Source of the DNA: Diphasiastrum complanatum
Lineage: Eukaryota > Streptophyta > Lycopodiopsida > Lycopodiales > Lycopodiaceae
DNA: 64,000 bases
NCBI GenBank assembly: GCA_029204225.1
Contig: CM055098.1
Location: forward strand, 20,805,097-20,869,096
Reading direction: 5' to 3'
The position numbers were made by a program, and so were the translations under genes. Below the pieces are notes generated by a model. It did not search any database, was not told the origin of the DNA, and saw nothing but the letters and a program-made list of their open reading frames with translations. Shown piece by piece: positions 11,490 through 23,196 of this stretch; position 1 is the stretch's first letter; each line of letters opens with the position of its first letter.

Positions 11490-11531
<42 letters not shown>
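11490..11531. repeat. (TA)n microsatellite
   Basis: About 21 uninterrupted TA dinucleotides, at the downstream edge (in element orientation) of a decayed copia RT fragment. Confidence 0.95.
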
Positions 11532-11532
<1 letters not shown>

Positions 11533-11534
<2 letters not shown>

Positions 11535-12900
11535 TTCATCGATGACACCATTTAAAAATGTTGTTTGTACATCCATTTGGTGAACTTCCAGATCTGCAAA
11601 TAAAAGCGAAAGTCTAATAACGTATGTTTTACAACAAGACTAAAAGTCGATGTTTGGGATTTGGAAAAATCCCCTTGAAACCAATGCTGCCTTTCATTGA
11701 CCAACTAAATCCTCAACTTTGTATTTGATTCGATAAATCCATTTGCAAAAAATGACCTTCTTATTGATTGGTAGTTCTATAACAGCCCATGTCTAGTTTT
11801 TTATGAGAAATTTATACTCTGTGTCCCTTGTTAGTTTTGATGTGACATCTCTCACTTCGTATAGTGTGCTTAATATGTCACAAGCTTCTTTTGAAAATTG
11901 GGCTTTTCTGATTTTACATTTAGACTCGAAATTGCTTATGAATATTTGACCAGTTCCTCCACCAAATAACATGAAACATTATCAATGAATATGTTGGGAG
12001 GAGATCTTTGTCGATTTGATCTTCAAAGAGTTGGCTTCTCTGGCTACTGATGCAATTATTTGACTCATCTTCTTTCAAATAATTGACTATCATAGATTTG
12101 GGATTTAAACTTGAAATATCATGTACTGATTCAAAATTTGTAACTTTTTCTTTTCCCTTCTGATTATAAAATTGGTCTTCGAGAAAATAAATGTCTCTAC
12201 TTGCGAAAATCATCTTAGTCAATAGATTATAAAGCCTATAAGCTTTCTTATTAGAAGGATAATCAACAAAAATTGACATAATACTAGTTTCTTCCAGGTT
12301 TTGTCTAAGCTAAGTTGGAAACTAGTACGAATGCGATACAACCAAAACTTGAATATTTTTTATAGATTATTTCAAACATGTCCATACCTCTTTAGGTATT
12401 TTGTTGAATAATACATTGTTTTTTATTTAATTTTGTATCTATGTAGCTATTGAGATGGCTTCTGCTCAAATAGTCTTCGATAATGATGCATAAAGCATTA
12501 TATTTTTCACACTGTTGATATGAGTTTGACTTTCTTTTAGCCACTCCATTCGATTGTGGAGAACAGTTGGTGGTGTATTGCTACACAATATCTTTTATTT
12601 TGCAATAGTCTTTGAATTCAGTTAAAATGAATTCACCTCCACAATCAGTCCAAATTGTCTTGATCTTTCTTAAGGTTTGATTTTTCAACTTCTTGCTTGA
12701 ATTGCTAAAATACTTGACAGCTTCTGATTTATGCTTCAGAAAATAGACAATGGTCCTTTTCTAACAATCATTGATAATGGTTAGAAAATACTTTGCTCCC
12801 CTCATATAACATGTCATAGCAACAATGATCAATCTTACTCACACAAATCCAAGAGTGAGTAGGTGCATTCAAGAACCAACAATATTTCTAAAAGGGCATC
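11533..12900 (-). pseudogene. Decayed copia element H: integrase to reverse transcriptase
   Basis: On the - strand, high to low coordinates: the integrase core (FLTIINDC, TIVYFLKHKSEAV, the GGEFILTEFKDYC block near 12,620-12,660, CSPQSNGVAKRK), its tail (11,920-12,279: DYPSNKKAYRLYN, SRDIYFLED), and the RT start (FCKWIYRIKYK region, then HQMDVQTTFLNGV near 11,555). Stops and frameshifts occur throughout. Only the middle of pol survives; no LTRs are visible. The relic ends at the TA repeat. Confidence 0.75.
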
Positions 12901-14180
12901 CAAAAGATATACACTAGTCATTTCAATTGTCAAGCTAGCTACTTGTGAAATGGTAACATTGATATACTTTAAGAAATGCTATATCAAAATCAAATTTAAA
13001 AAATGATGATACATTAAATCATCTTGAAAACACAAGAATTGCATTCTTCAATGTACAATTAGCTACTTTTGTAATTTTATCACTTCCACTCAACAATATA
13101 GCACGATTATTTCCATTCATCAACACAAGTATGAAAAATGAACGAGCATTTATTCTGAAGAAAAAACAACAATTATAAAAAATTAATCACTACATCTCAA
13201 AAAAAAATTGCTACCACCAATCAGGTCTTATTGAACATGTCGCGCTTTACATTAACTATGGAAACCAAGTAAAAAAGATGATTATTTCTCAAATAATTTG
13301 ATTTTCCAATTACCACATTCACAAAGATAAAACAAAATATTACAAAGAACGTCTACTTTTATATGTACCATTTGTTGGATTTGAGAAAAATTTGAAAACA
13401 AACAATCAATCATGGCACAATGTTTATTACAAAAAAATACAAACTCTCTCACAAAATGAAACAAAATTTAACTATGACTATGAGATAAACTAAAACATTG
13501 ACTTCGATTGCAACAATCTTGAAAATCATCAATATCCATCGTGCCAAATAAATAATCATTACATTCAAAGTTGAGCATTAATACTTAAAAATTTATTTTC
13601 CTCAAAAGCATCACAAGCTCACGATAATAACAACACTGAGCAAAACTTTACATAAACTATATTAAACACCAAAGAATATCATTCAAAAGTAAGAACACTA
13701 AACAATGCACAAAGATTAATTTATAGTGACATGATGCATCAAAAGAGTGAATGTAGATAAAAAAAATTCTATCTTTTTCTCACTAGAGGAACAAGCAAAG
13801 GAAAGACATTTGCACTTATTTTGATAGTATATGGTTTGCTAAGGCACTAACATAAACAAATAAACATATATATTACATTGTCAAAAACATTACTTATGGC
13901 TTACATATGAAAAGCAACTTACAATATTAGAGTAACAATAATATAGTTTGCTCTACACCTACTGATCAACATGAAAATGCTAACATTGTTGTTATCATAA
14001 AAGCTTGACATATTAGAAACATTTTATTCACAACTACAACTAGCAGGTTTTTATTCGCTTATTGCTTATTAATTATTTTGGCATTTTGCAAATAAAAGGT
14101 TACAAGCAATCAAATACATTCCTTCAATACTTTGGAGGATTGGATGTAATTACATGTGATGATATTTGTGAAAAGTTCAA
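12901..14180. other. AT-rich spacer without a gene
   Basis: Very AT-rich sequence with no open frame longer than about 60 codons and no motif I recognise on either strand. It may be decayed transposon sequence lying between the copia H relic and the gypsy relic. Confidence 0.4.
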
Positions 14181-15190
14181 CTAGTTTAGTTGAGATATTT
14201 TGGCAACTTTGAGGCCAACATGAAATTTCAACTTAGAGATAGATTTATTTATGAATTTCGACCCATAAAGGTAGTTTTGCCATTTTTTGAAGGCATAAAC
14301 TATAGCTAACATCTCCTTGTCATGCGTAGGATATGACATCTCCTTGTCGGTCAATTTTCGTCTCTCATAGGCAATCACACCATCCTTCTAACTTAGTATG
14401 GCTCCTAATCCACTTCCACTTGCATCAACAATCACCTTGAAAGGTAAACTAAAGTCTGGTTGTACCAAAACTGGAGCATTCACCAAGGCCTCTTTTAATT
14501 GATCAAAGCTTCTCTGAGCATTTTCACTCCATTCGAATTTTTTTTCCTCAACAAGTGCGTGAGTGCTGTTGCTATCCTTGAAAAATTGAATATGAACCGT
14601 CGATAATAAGATGCAAATCCCAAAAATCCTCTTAAATGTCGCAAAGTTTTAGGGCTCTTCAAATTTTTAACCACTTTGACCTTGCATTGATGCACCTTAA
14701 TGCCATCTTTAGTCATCATATGCCCCAAATAGGGCAAAATCACATTTTGACATCTTGGTGAACAACTTATATTCCCGCAACAATTCCAAAACAACTTCCA
14801 GGTGCTGAGCATGTTCCTTTAAGTTCCGGCTATAAACCAATATGTCATCAAAGAACACCAAGATGAATTTGTACAAGTATGGCCCAAATATTTGTTCCAT
14901 CAATGCTTGGAAGGGAGCCGGTGCATTGGTTAAACCAAAAGGCATAACTTTGAATCAATAATGCCCCCTGTTTGTACGAAAAGCAATCTTGTGTTGATCC
15001 TCCTCACTTACCTTGATTTGATGATACCCAGAACGAAGATCAATCTTTGAAAACACTTGTGCTCCTTTAAGGGCATTTTAATAAATCATCAACCCGAGGA
15101 ATTGAGAATCTATTCTTGATGGTAATCTTATTGAGTGCACGATAATCTATGCACATTCGAAAAGTACCATCTTCTTCTCTCCCAAAAATT
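14181..15190 (-). pseudogene. Ty3/gypsy relic: reverse transcriptase and RNase H
   Basis: The - strand translation gives the gypsy RT in order: [16 protein letters not shown] near 15,170, [13 protein letters not shown] near 15,030, [13 protein letters not shown] (14,945), the active site [10 protein letters not shown] (FFDD form), [28 protein letters not shown], and the RNase H end YPTHDKEMLAIVYAFKKWQNYLYG (14,181-14,378). Gag, protease and integrase are missing and the frame breaks several times. The FxDD site and the RNase H order separate it from copia. It may belong with the LTR at 15,641-16,199. Confidence 0.88.
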
Positions 15191-15624
15191 CAACCAAAAT
15201 CTAGAATTATACCTCCTTCACAAGAATTGCCATATCTCCCTCAATTTCCAACCAAATTGGCTCAATTCAAGCTAAGAGTGAGATCTACGATCCTAGAGAA
15301 TTATAGTCATAAAATTCGCCCAAAATTATAGCCAAAAATGGAGAAAAATAGACTACAAAAACTTAACTAGCTAAAATTGGAATGAAAACACTAAAATGGC
15401 CATAACTTGGTCATTATGGCTCCAAATCAAAAAGATCTCAATACCTCCAAGAAGCTAAACAAAAGATCTACTGATCAACAATAAGAAATCACACAAAAAA
15501 TGAAAATTAAAGGGTCAAAATTTGAATCAAAACTTGCTGGAAATTGAAAAATCAAGAAAACTAGAACAAGAAACTCTACCAAATTTAACAAAAACCACCA
15601 AATCTGATGGGGAAAGGATCTAAT
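15191..15624 (-). other. Probable leader of the element with the 15,641 LTR
   Basis: AT-rich, non-coding, lying directly inside the primer-binding site and running up to the gypsy RT. Gag, protease and the RT N-terminus should lie here in an intact element, so an internal deletion has joined the leader to RT, unless the LTR and the RT come from two different elements. Confidence 0.45.
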
Positions 15625-15636
15625 GCTCTGATACCA
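15625..15636 (-). promoter_or_regulatory. Primer-binding site (tRNA-iMet)
   Basis: The - strand reads TGGTATCAGAGC, the canonical initiator tRNA-Met primer site, four bases inside the LTR that starts at 15,641. Confidence 0.88.
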
Positions 15637-15640
15637 AAAT

Positions 15641-16199
15641 TGTCATGTGCAAATCTTAGCATTCAAACATCTAATCCATTCATTAGAACATCAAATTACA
15701 ATGGAAATACAAGAAATCAAGAAACTAGTCAAAATTCAAGAAACTAACCAAATGTAGCAAAACTTCACCAAAATGGGTAAAGATAGAATCCATTATTCAT
15801 TATTATTGATCATTCACAAGATTAGGCCTGAAACTAGAGCATGATCATAGCTCTCATGTGATTGTAGGCACATGAACCATCAATACTATCAAGAAAGCTC
15901 TCAAAGAGAAGCTTCAAGATCACCAAAAGTTCAAAAATCATAAAAGTAGAATAGCCTCCAAATTAGCACGACCTCCTCTATTTATAGTGGGTATCTAGTG
16001 CCTCTAATTAACATTTGGGGCCTTATTACCTTTTGGGCCTAACAACCATTATTATAATTCTTGCCAATACAAATGTGGCGTGATTGTTTGTGCCTTTTTA
16101 TTAACAAGTCCAATGACTAGTTCTAGTCTAGTTTAGCTCCATGGCTATTTAGCGTAATCATTAATAAGCTCATGGGCCAATTACATACAGCACATGACA
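15641..16199 (-). repeat. 5' LTR, 559 bp, of a - strand LTR element
   Basis: It begins TGTCATGTGC and ends GCACATGACA: perfect 10-bp terminal inverted repeats with TG...CA ends, and a primer site beside the inner end. The right edge cuts into the element B integrase at 16,200, so the insertion post-dates B. No second LTR copy is obvious in the window, so I infer a truncated element. A gypsy RT of the same orientation lies inside it. Confidence 0.82.
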
Positions 16200-16877
16200 A
16201 AATCAAGTTGTGATTGGTCTTCCAAAGTCCTTAACTAGCATTAATCATGTTTGTGAGCAATGTGCTTTGGCAAAGTCACATAGATTACCTTATAATAGAT
16301 CTACATCTAGATCTACTATGCCTTTTCAAGTTGTGCATTTGGATATTCATGGTGTTACTACTATTAGAAATGGAGGAGCTAAGATGTATGTAACTTTCAT
16401 TGATGATTTTAGTAGATTTTGTTGGGTATATCTACTAAAGAAAAAGGATGAATGTCTTTGTCAAGTTCAAGATTGCAAGGGAGGTCCAATTCTCTACAAA
16501 TATCAAGTGCTTGAGGAGTGACAATGGTGGTGAGTATATCTCAACCAATTTTAAGGATTTTTGTGATGAGCATGGGATCAAGAGGGAGTACACAATTCCA
16601 AGGACACCACAAAAAAATGGAGTGGCTAAGAGGAAGAATAGAACCTTGTGTAAAGGTGCAAAAGCCATGAGGTTAGGTGCTAATCTTCCAAGACCATTAT
16701 GGGATCAAGCTTTGTTGTGTGCTAACTTTCTATACAATAGGGGTCCGAGTGTTTTATTGCATGGAAAAATCCCTTTTGAACTATTATTTGGAAGAAGGCC
16801 GAGTGTCAAGTTTTTTAGAACTTTTGGATGCACTTGCTATATTAACATAACACTTGATGATAGGACAAAGGAGGATT
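16200..16877 (+). pseudogene. Copia element B: integrase fragment
   Basis: + strand integrase related to that of intact element D: VIGLPKSL, the zinc ligands CEQCALAKSHRL, HLDIHGV (first catalytic Asp), YVTFIDDFSRFCWVYLL, then after a frame change LRSDNGGEYIS (second Asp) and TPQKNGVAKRKNRTL (Glu position changed to Lys), WDQALLCANFLYNR, FGRRPSVKFFRTFGCTCY and LDDRTKED. It is cut on the left by an LTR (ends 16,199) and on the right by element C at 16,878. Confidence 0.88.
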
Positions 16878-17426
16878 TGATGAGAAGGAGAATCAATATG
16901 CTCTACATGCCACTAATGATTAGAATCGATCGAAGCTTTCACGAAGCAACCGGGATTCCTCTCATGAGATTCGGATGGAGTTCAGATGCGATCGTTGGAC
17001 ACTGCCAACTGAATCACTCCTACAATCCTCTAGAATGTTGTCAGACACTGCTGATCTACATTTGTAAAATTAATGTAGCATTCAACATAGTTTCAACCAG
17101 GGTGCGGAATTCAAATGAACAAGAAAACTCAGACACACGATTAACAGCAGAAGCAATTGCATTCGAAATCAGACACAATAAGAAAAATTGACATGTGCGC
17201 AAAGGCTACAATATCGTCTATTGATTTTCCTTCTCTGATTCTTCAAGCACTGCATGCATATCCATGCAATGCGTTGGCGTGAGAGAGATGCACTTCTCTC
17301 ACGGATGTATGCCTCGCTTACTAGCGGACTTTGGATCTCTATGGATCCTGATCACAGAGCTCGTCTTGCACGTAGGCGGACCTTTTTGTCTGTATTTCGT
17401 CTTGATTGCCTACTAGCATCAGACTA
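16878..17426 (-). repeat. Element C 3' LTR
   Basis: Starts TGATGAGAAGG and ends AGCATCAGACTA, shared with 21,932-22,486 with scattered substitutions. The last five bases are shared by both copies and so are counted in the LTR; if they are not, the LTR ends in CATCA at 17,421. Confidence 0.85.
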
Positions 17427-17777
17427 CTGTGCTACACTGTGTGTGTATTCTGTTGATCTATATGTCAAGTATCATCCAGTAAGTATAGTCGCTCTATGTA
17501 AATCTAAGATTAGAGTGATTAAGCATCCACAACTAATCAGGGAATTACAAGAGTGACAGATTAGCCACGACCTAAGGAGTATTTGTTGATGTAATGCCAT
17601 CAGATCAGATTTCTATACTTCTAGTTACTTGCGCGATCTTTGCTGGTACTCTTTGGAGCGTGAGGACAAAACGAGTTTTGTGACATTTTTCGTGTCGCAT
17701 CATTGGTTTCGTCTCCGTCGTTGGTTTCATTTTGCTCGTCTGTCTTTCTCTCGTACTGGACCGCAAAAGATTCTCGT
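17427..17777 (-). other. Element C 3' untranslated segment
   Basis: Non-coding stretch between RNase H and the 3' LTR of element C. Just beyond it, at 17,834-17,851, lies a perfect 18-bp palindrome (TCGCGAAAATTTTCGCGA) in a run of TTCGTG-type repeats. Confidence 0.5.
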
Positions 17778-19435
17778 TCATGAATCTTTCGTGTTCGTGA
17801 ATCGTTCGTCTTCGTCTCTTGTGACTTTTGTGTTCGCGAAAATTTTCGCGATTCGTGTCTCCTGACTTTCGAGTTCGTGAATGTCTTCATCGAGCTGAGG
17901 GCTGAAAGCTAGCAAGGATTTGTAAATAGAAATGTTTTGTTTCTTCAGCTCTCTCTCAAAGCATGATAGCTTTACGATCCCGAGACTGTTCCTTTGTCTC
18001 TCAAAGAGTCCTTTGTCCAAGGCTTTGGTGAACATGTCAGCAACCATGTCTTTCTTTCCTATGAAGGTGGTCTACATCATCTTCTTTTCAATTAGATCCC
18101 TGATCAAGTGATACTTATCGCAATGTGCTTTGTTCTGGAATGGAACACCGTATCTTTCGTCAGGTGTATTGCAGAGCTGTTGTCCATCTGCAAGACCAGA
18201 GGCTCGTTCCTTGTTTCGCCCAATTAGTCCAGAAACTGCCTTAGCCAGATTATCTTGTTGGCCATCTTTGCTGCTACAACATATTCTGCTTCACAGGATG
18301 ACTTGGCTACAATAGTCTGTTTCTTTGGACTATCATCGTTTGTTAGCACCGTCCCTGCGAGCATTGGAGTATTCGCTCCTTTGCAGTTCAGCATCCCAAA
18401 GTCCTCTAGGATCTTCTGGGTGTATCTAGATTGGTAAAGGTATAACTTACCTCCCTCGTAGTCCCTTTCAATTTGTAAGCCTAGGTAACACCTGGCTTCT
18501 CCCAGATCAACTATCTCGAAATGTTTCGAGATGTCTGCCTTTACTTCAACAATTAGCTGCTCACTCCTGTAAAGTATCAGAGTGTCGTCCACATATACAA
18601 CCCCTATGATGATCTGCCCATCTATAACTTTGACATATACATTGGAGTCAGCCAACAGAGGCTTGAATCCTAATGATTTCAGGGCTTGATCTTTCTTCTT
18701 GTACCATTGTCGGGCTGATTGTTTCAGATCGTAGATGCTCCTATGCATTATGCATGCATAGTCAGGAAGTGAATTTGAGACGAATATTGGGGGTTGATCC
18801 ATGTAGACCTCTTTGTCTAGTTCGCCATGCAAGAAGGTTGTCTTCTCATTCACAATGTGGATTCTGAGGTCATAAGCTGCTGCATACACAAATAACAGAT
18901 GTAGGGATGAATGTTTGATGACAGGAGAGAAGGTTTCAAAGTAGTCAATACCGTATCTCTGAGAGAAACCCTTCACTACCAGTCTTGCCTTGTATTTTGT
19001 CACATTCCCATCTGGTCCGTATTTAAGCTTAAAGACCCATTTGCATTTGACAGTCTTGCGCTTATGTGGTAATGGCTCCAACGTCCATACCTGGTTCTTC
19101 CTCATGGACTCCATCTCTTCGTTCATGGCTTGGATCCATCTGTCCTTTTCTGGACTTTCAATTGCCTCCTCAAATGTCTGTGGTTTTTCACTGAATCCGC
19201 AGAACTCTTCTGATATGAAAGCTGAGCTGCCTGACACATACCTTGTTGGCGCTCTTCGTGGTCTTGTCGACCTTCTAGGAGATCCTCCTGGAACAAATAT
19301 GCCTTTGCTCTTTTCTGCTCTGCTCGATTCGGAGCCAAACAGAAACTGCGGCGGCAGGTTGCCTCTCAAATCTTTCTTCGTCAGATTTGTCGCTCGAATG
19401 GGAGACGACTCAAAAATCTTCGTTTTCGTGTTCAT
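17778..19435 (-). pseudogene. Element C: reverse transcriptase and RNase H with internal deletion
   Basis: A 403-codon - strand frame (18,224-19,435) has the linker with RRAPTRYVSGSSAF, then RT: RWIQAMNEEMESM, KWVFKLKYGPDGNV, KARLVVKGFSQRYGIDY, TFLHGELDKEVYM, the intact active site YVDDTLIL, DLGEARCYLGLQI and YTQKILEDFGM. After LAGTVLTNDDSPKK it jumps in frame to the RNase H segment AKSSCEAEYVVAA, so about half of RNase H is deleted. The end (VADMFTKALDKG) lies in 17,778-18,047. ATAFLHG-type conservation is altered to TTFLHG. Confidence 0.87.
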
Positions 19436-20805
19436 CTTCTGCTTTCTTTGTCATTGGCGGCAAGTCATAGTACTGTCTCTCCATAACTTCATAGCTGACA
19501 GGATCGGCGTTGGCCATTGTCCTGCTCTCATCGAATCTGACATCTCTCACTGTTTTCACAGTGTTCGTGTCCGGCATGTAGACTCTGTAGTATGACGAAT
19601 TGTTGTCATATCCTACCAGAAATTCCTGCTCGGCTTTCTCATCAAGCTTCTTTCAAAACTTGTCAGGAATATGTGCATAAGCTGCACAGCCAAAGATTCT
19701 GACGTGAGACAGATTGGGCCTTCTACCCCACCATAGCTCATGTGGTGTCCAATGTGGAACACCAGACTTGCCTGTTCTGTTTTGGATGTATGCGGCTGTA
19801 GCTACTGCCTCAGCTCACAGTGCCCTTGGAGCTCTCGAGTAGGCCATCATACATCTGGCTGCTTCCATCAGGGTCCTGTTCTTTCGTTCAGCAACACCAT
19901 TGTGCTGCGGTGTGTAGGCTATAGTTCTTCTGTGAATGATACCACGATCATTGCAGAAGTCAGTGAAGCGATTCGAGATGTATTCGCCACCTCGATCTGT
20001 TCTGATCTACTTCACTTTGCTGCATGTACATCTCTCAGCCCAATTCACATAATCTGTGAATTTATTGAGTGCTTCAGATTTATTCTGAATAAAATACACT
20101 CTGGCAAATTTGCTATAATCATCAATGAAGATTATATAATACTTTGAACCTCCTTCTGATATCACGTTGAATGGTCCGTAGATGTCAGAATGCACTAGCT
20201 CCAAAATCTTTGTCGTTCTGTAGGAGTCTTTGACAAATGGTGTGCGTGAGATCTTGCCTTTCAAACATGCATCACAGGTGGTCGAATTGGTCGCATTCGA
20301 GATGCTGATCTTTGTTATCGCTCCATGATGGCTTGCCTGGTAAAGTGCCAATGAGTTCATGTGGTAGAGTCTTCTGTGCCACAGAGTGTGGCGAGTCGTC
20401 ATGAGTCTGATGCACCTGATCTTCAGGTAGGCATACCTTCATATGATATAGGTTCCATTTCCTTCTGTCTTGAGTGATGAGAGTACCAGTATTGGCGTCA
20501 ATCACGTTGCATGATTCATTAGAAAATGTCACACGCATCCCTACATCTGCTATTCTTGCTACAGAGAGCAAGTCTTGTTGCAGAGTAGGCACGAACAGAA
20601 CGAGTCGACTGTCTCTACCGTTGGTGTTGAGCCATAGTGAACCAATACCGTTCACTTGATGCTTAGATCCATCTCCAAGGACTATGAATCTTGAGGGATC
20701 TGCACTTCTGAAATCAAACATTATTTGTCTTAATGTCATGAAGTGTGAGGTGGCTCCTGAATCTAGGATCACCTCATGTGTGTCAGATGTTGATGCTGCA
20801 CACAT
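19436..20805 (-). pseudogene. Element C: protease and integrase
   Basis: Protease EVILDSGATSHFM, then LVLFVPTLQQDLLSVARI, in frame 20,272-20,805. The integrase starts at LWHRRLYHMN with CDACLKGKI, HSDIYGPF (Asp), YIIFIDDYSKFARVYF (20,007-20,402). Further - strand translation shows IRTDRGGEY, YTPQHNGVAERKNRTL (Glu present), GRRPNLSHVRIFGCAAYAH and FLVGYDNNSS. Stops lie before IRTDRGG, within the ALWAEAV-type motif and after PDKF, the last fitting an Arg CGA to TGA change. It is nearly complete but inactive. Confidence 0.85.
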
Positions 20806-21814
20806 ATCTTCACAGATGTAGGCGGACGATCAATTTCTGTTCATTCTTTCTTCGCCCATCTTCGAGCTCTCGGGCTCCTTGCCATAGGACAAACTATTGT
20901 TGTTCTCCTGTCTGTTCTATGCTGATTTGTTTCTTGGATTCTGGCAGCAATCCATGGCTGCATGACCCTTCTTGTGGCAATGAATACACTCAATCTTGGG
21001 ATTGAGCCAACAAGTATCTATTGTATGCCCGTCTCTTCTGCATTTCACACAAGTCTTCTTGTCTGCACCTTGTTGTTTTGACCTCCCTTTGCTCTTCTAG
21101 TTGCTCTTGCTGGTACCCTCTGCTTGCTGGTCATGATCCTGCCTCTGATTGGACTCCCTCTTAGGCTTGAACTATTTCTTGAATTTTTCTTTGTTGCCGT
21201 AGAGGGCCTGGTCAGAACCATTCTTGTGATCAAGGTGTTCTCTGGCCTCGACTTCCTCTCGAATCTCGACAATCGCCTTTTCGAGGTTCATGGTAGGATC
21301 TTTCGCGAGTAGGGTCCTCGTTGTTTGGAATAATCTGGGTAAGGATCTCAACATGTATGTGAGCTGCTTCTCAGCTGACACTGCATTCTCTGCTCCAGAG
21401 TTATGTAGTGATAGAAACAGATCCTTCATCCCACAAAAGATGTGAGGTCCTTTTCATCCCACTGTAGATTCGTCAGCTGATCTTCCATCATCATGATCTG
21501 ACTTCTTGATTTCATCTAAAATCTGGTGAGTAATGCACCCACATCTCCTTAGCTTTGGAGAGTGTTGCCAGGTCAAGTGTGAGACTATCTTTGATGGAAG
21601 ATGATAGCAAGGCTACTGCCTTGTCGTTCTTCTCCCTCCATTCGCATAGCTCCTTGCCTGTTGTCGTAGGCGTTTCTTCTATGCCATCCACCCAGCGGAA
21701 GAGTCCTTTGCCCTTGAGTATCAGTGATGTCTTAATTTTCCAAGCTAGAAAGTTAGATCCTGAAGAATCAAGTATTGTGCAAATCTTGCTCTGCATGCTG
21801 CTGATTGAAGCCAT
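20806..21814 (-). pseudogene. Element C: gag
   Basis: Starts with the ATG at 21,814 (MASISSMQSKICTILD), followed by SNFLAWKIKTSLILKG, RWVDGIEETP and ALLSSSIKDSLTLDLA (21,512-21,814). After a frame break it continues in 21,172-21,429 (AEKQLTYMLRSLP). Two zinc-knuckle-like Cys/His clusters near 20,950-21,060 (CVKCRRDGHTIDTC and CIHCHKKGHAAMDC) mark the nucleocapsid end. It is a typical copia gag with frameshifts. Confidence 0.8.
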
Positions 21815-21917
21815 TGCTTCTTGGAGTCTATTCCCTTGTTGATGGTTGTTTGTTTGAATGTTTGGCCTCCTGGATTTGATAGCTTCTTGGTTATGTTAGA
21901 ATATGATAGGATGACTC

Positions 21918-21930
21918 GGCTCTGATACCA
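21918..21930 (-). promoter_or_regulatory. Element C primer-binding site (tRNA-iMet)
   Basis: The - strand reads TGGTATCAGAGCC, one base from the inner end of the right LTR. Confidence 0.92.
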
Positions 21931-21931
21931 C

Positions 21932-22486
21932 TGATGAGAAGGGAAATCGGGTGTGATATGCTCTGCATGCCACTAATGTTTAGAATCGATCGAAGCTTTT
22001 GCGAAGCAACCGCGATTCCTGTCATGAGATTTGGATGGAGTTCAGATGCGATCGTTGGACACTGCCAACTGAATCACTTCTACAATCCTCCAGAATGTAG
22101 TCATACATTGCTAATCTACGTTTGTAAAATTAATGTAGCATTCAACATAGTTTCAACCAGGGTGCGGAATTCAAATGAACAAGAAAACTCAGACACACGA
22201 TTAAAAGCAGAAGCAGTTGTATTCGAGATTAGACACAATAAGAAAAATTGACATGTGCGCAAAGGCTATAATATTGTCTATTGATTTTCCTTCTCTGATT
22301 CTTCAAGCACTGCATACATATCCATGCAGTGCGTTGGCGTGAGAGAGATGCACTTCTCTCACGGATGTATGTCTCACTTACTAGCGGACTTTGGATCTCT
22401 ATGGATCCTTATCACAGAGCTCGTCTCGCACGCAGGCGGACCTTTTTGTTTGTATTTCGTCTTGATTGCTTACTAGCATCAGACTA
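21932..22486 (-). repeat. Element C 5' LTR
   Basis: Direct repeat of 16,878-17,426. It begins TGATGAGAAGGG next to the primer site and ends AGCATCAGACTA; B sequence follows. Confidence 0.85.
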
Positions 22487-22812
22487 GGAGTTTTATGATG
22501 GAAACATATCAAGAAAGGACAAAGATGGAGGAGACAGGCAAGCAAATGGTCGTCACTCACATTTATTGTTTGGTTGCTGTTATTTTCCAGAGATTTTGGA
22601 AGCATAGAGGAATCATTTCATTCACATTCTATTTCTTTCTTCATGTTCTAGTTATATCTTGATGTGTAAAATTCATGTAAGAAATAGTGAAGCATCCAAT
22701 ATGGACACTATTCTCTATATCAATTATGGAAGCTACTCCTTAGAAAGGAGGTCTATAAAGTTGGATCAAAGTAGTATGGTTAAGTCTATGCTAAAACTAG
22801 TTCAAGAGGGAG
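22487..22812 (+). pseudogene. Copia element B: 3' coding remnant and polypurine tract
   Basis: Decayed sequence ending in MLKLVQEGV-stop and the tract AAGAGGGAG, the same arrangement as in element D (SNVEEGV-stop, GAAGAGGGAG). It is therefore the 3' end of B, after element C. Reverse transcriptase and most of RNase H of B are missing. Confidence 0.65.
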
Positions 22813-23125
22813 TGTGAGAAATTGTCAACTAATTTGATCTAGTTCATTTGGCAATTTAGGCCAATATGCATTTCATACTTAGAAATAAATTTTACAAAGT
22901 TATTTTTAGTCTAAGTTCATTTGAATTACCACTTTTAGAAAGTGTGGGAAATGTAGTAGGTCGAGTTTGGGAAGATTCAAATTTGAATATTTTGGTACAT
23001 TGAATCTAGTCTATTTGTGAGTAGGGTTTTAGATCTAGAAGTTTCCTATTGTTGATAAGATTGGAGAAGGACATACAATAGGGTATGGACCTATTATAAA
23101 TAGTGTACAAGTGTGGGAAGAGATA

Positions 23126-23196
<71 letters not shown>

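Larger units (their letters stand above)
16878..22486 (-). mobile_element. Nested Ty1/copia retrotransposon C (defective)
   Basis: LTRs of about 550 bp (16,878-17,426 and 21,932-22,486) flank a - strand gag-protease-integrase-RT-RNase H region, and a tRNA-iMet primer site abuts the right LTR. It inserted into element B. The flanks GGATT (left) and GGAGT (right) may be a target duplication with one mismatch. Coding frames are long but interrupted by a few stops and by a deletion joining the RT tail to the middle of RNase H. It belongs to a different copia lineage from D (short gag start MASISSMQSK; YVDD present). Confidence 0.88.

Noticed and set aside
15641-16199. Solo LTR with target duplication
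   Set aside because: A primer-binding site and leader follow the inner end, and the flanks AAAAT and AAATC do not match, so it is the 5' LTR of a truncated element.
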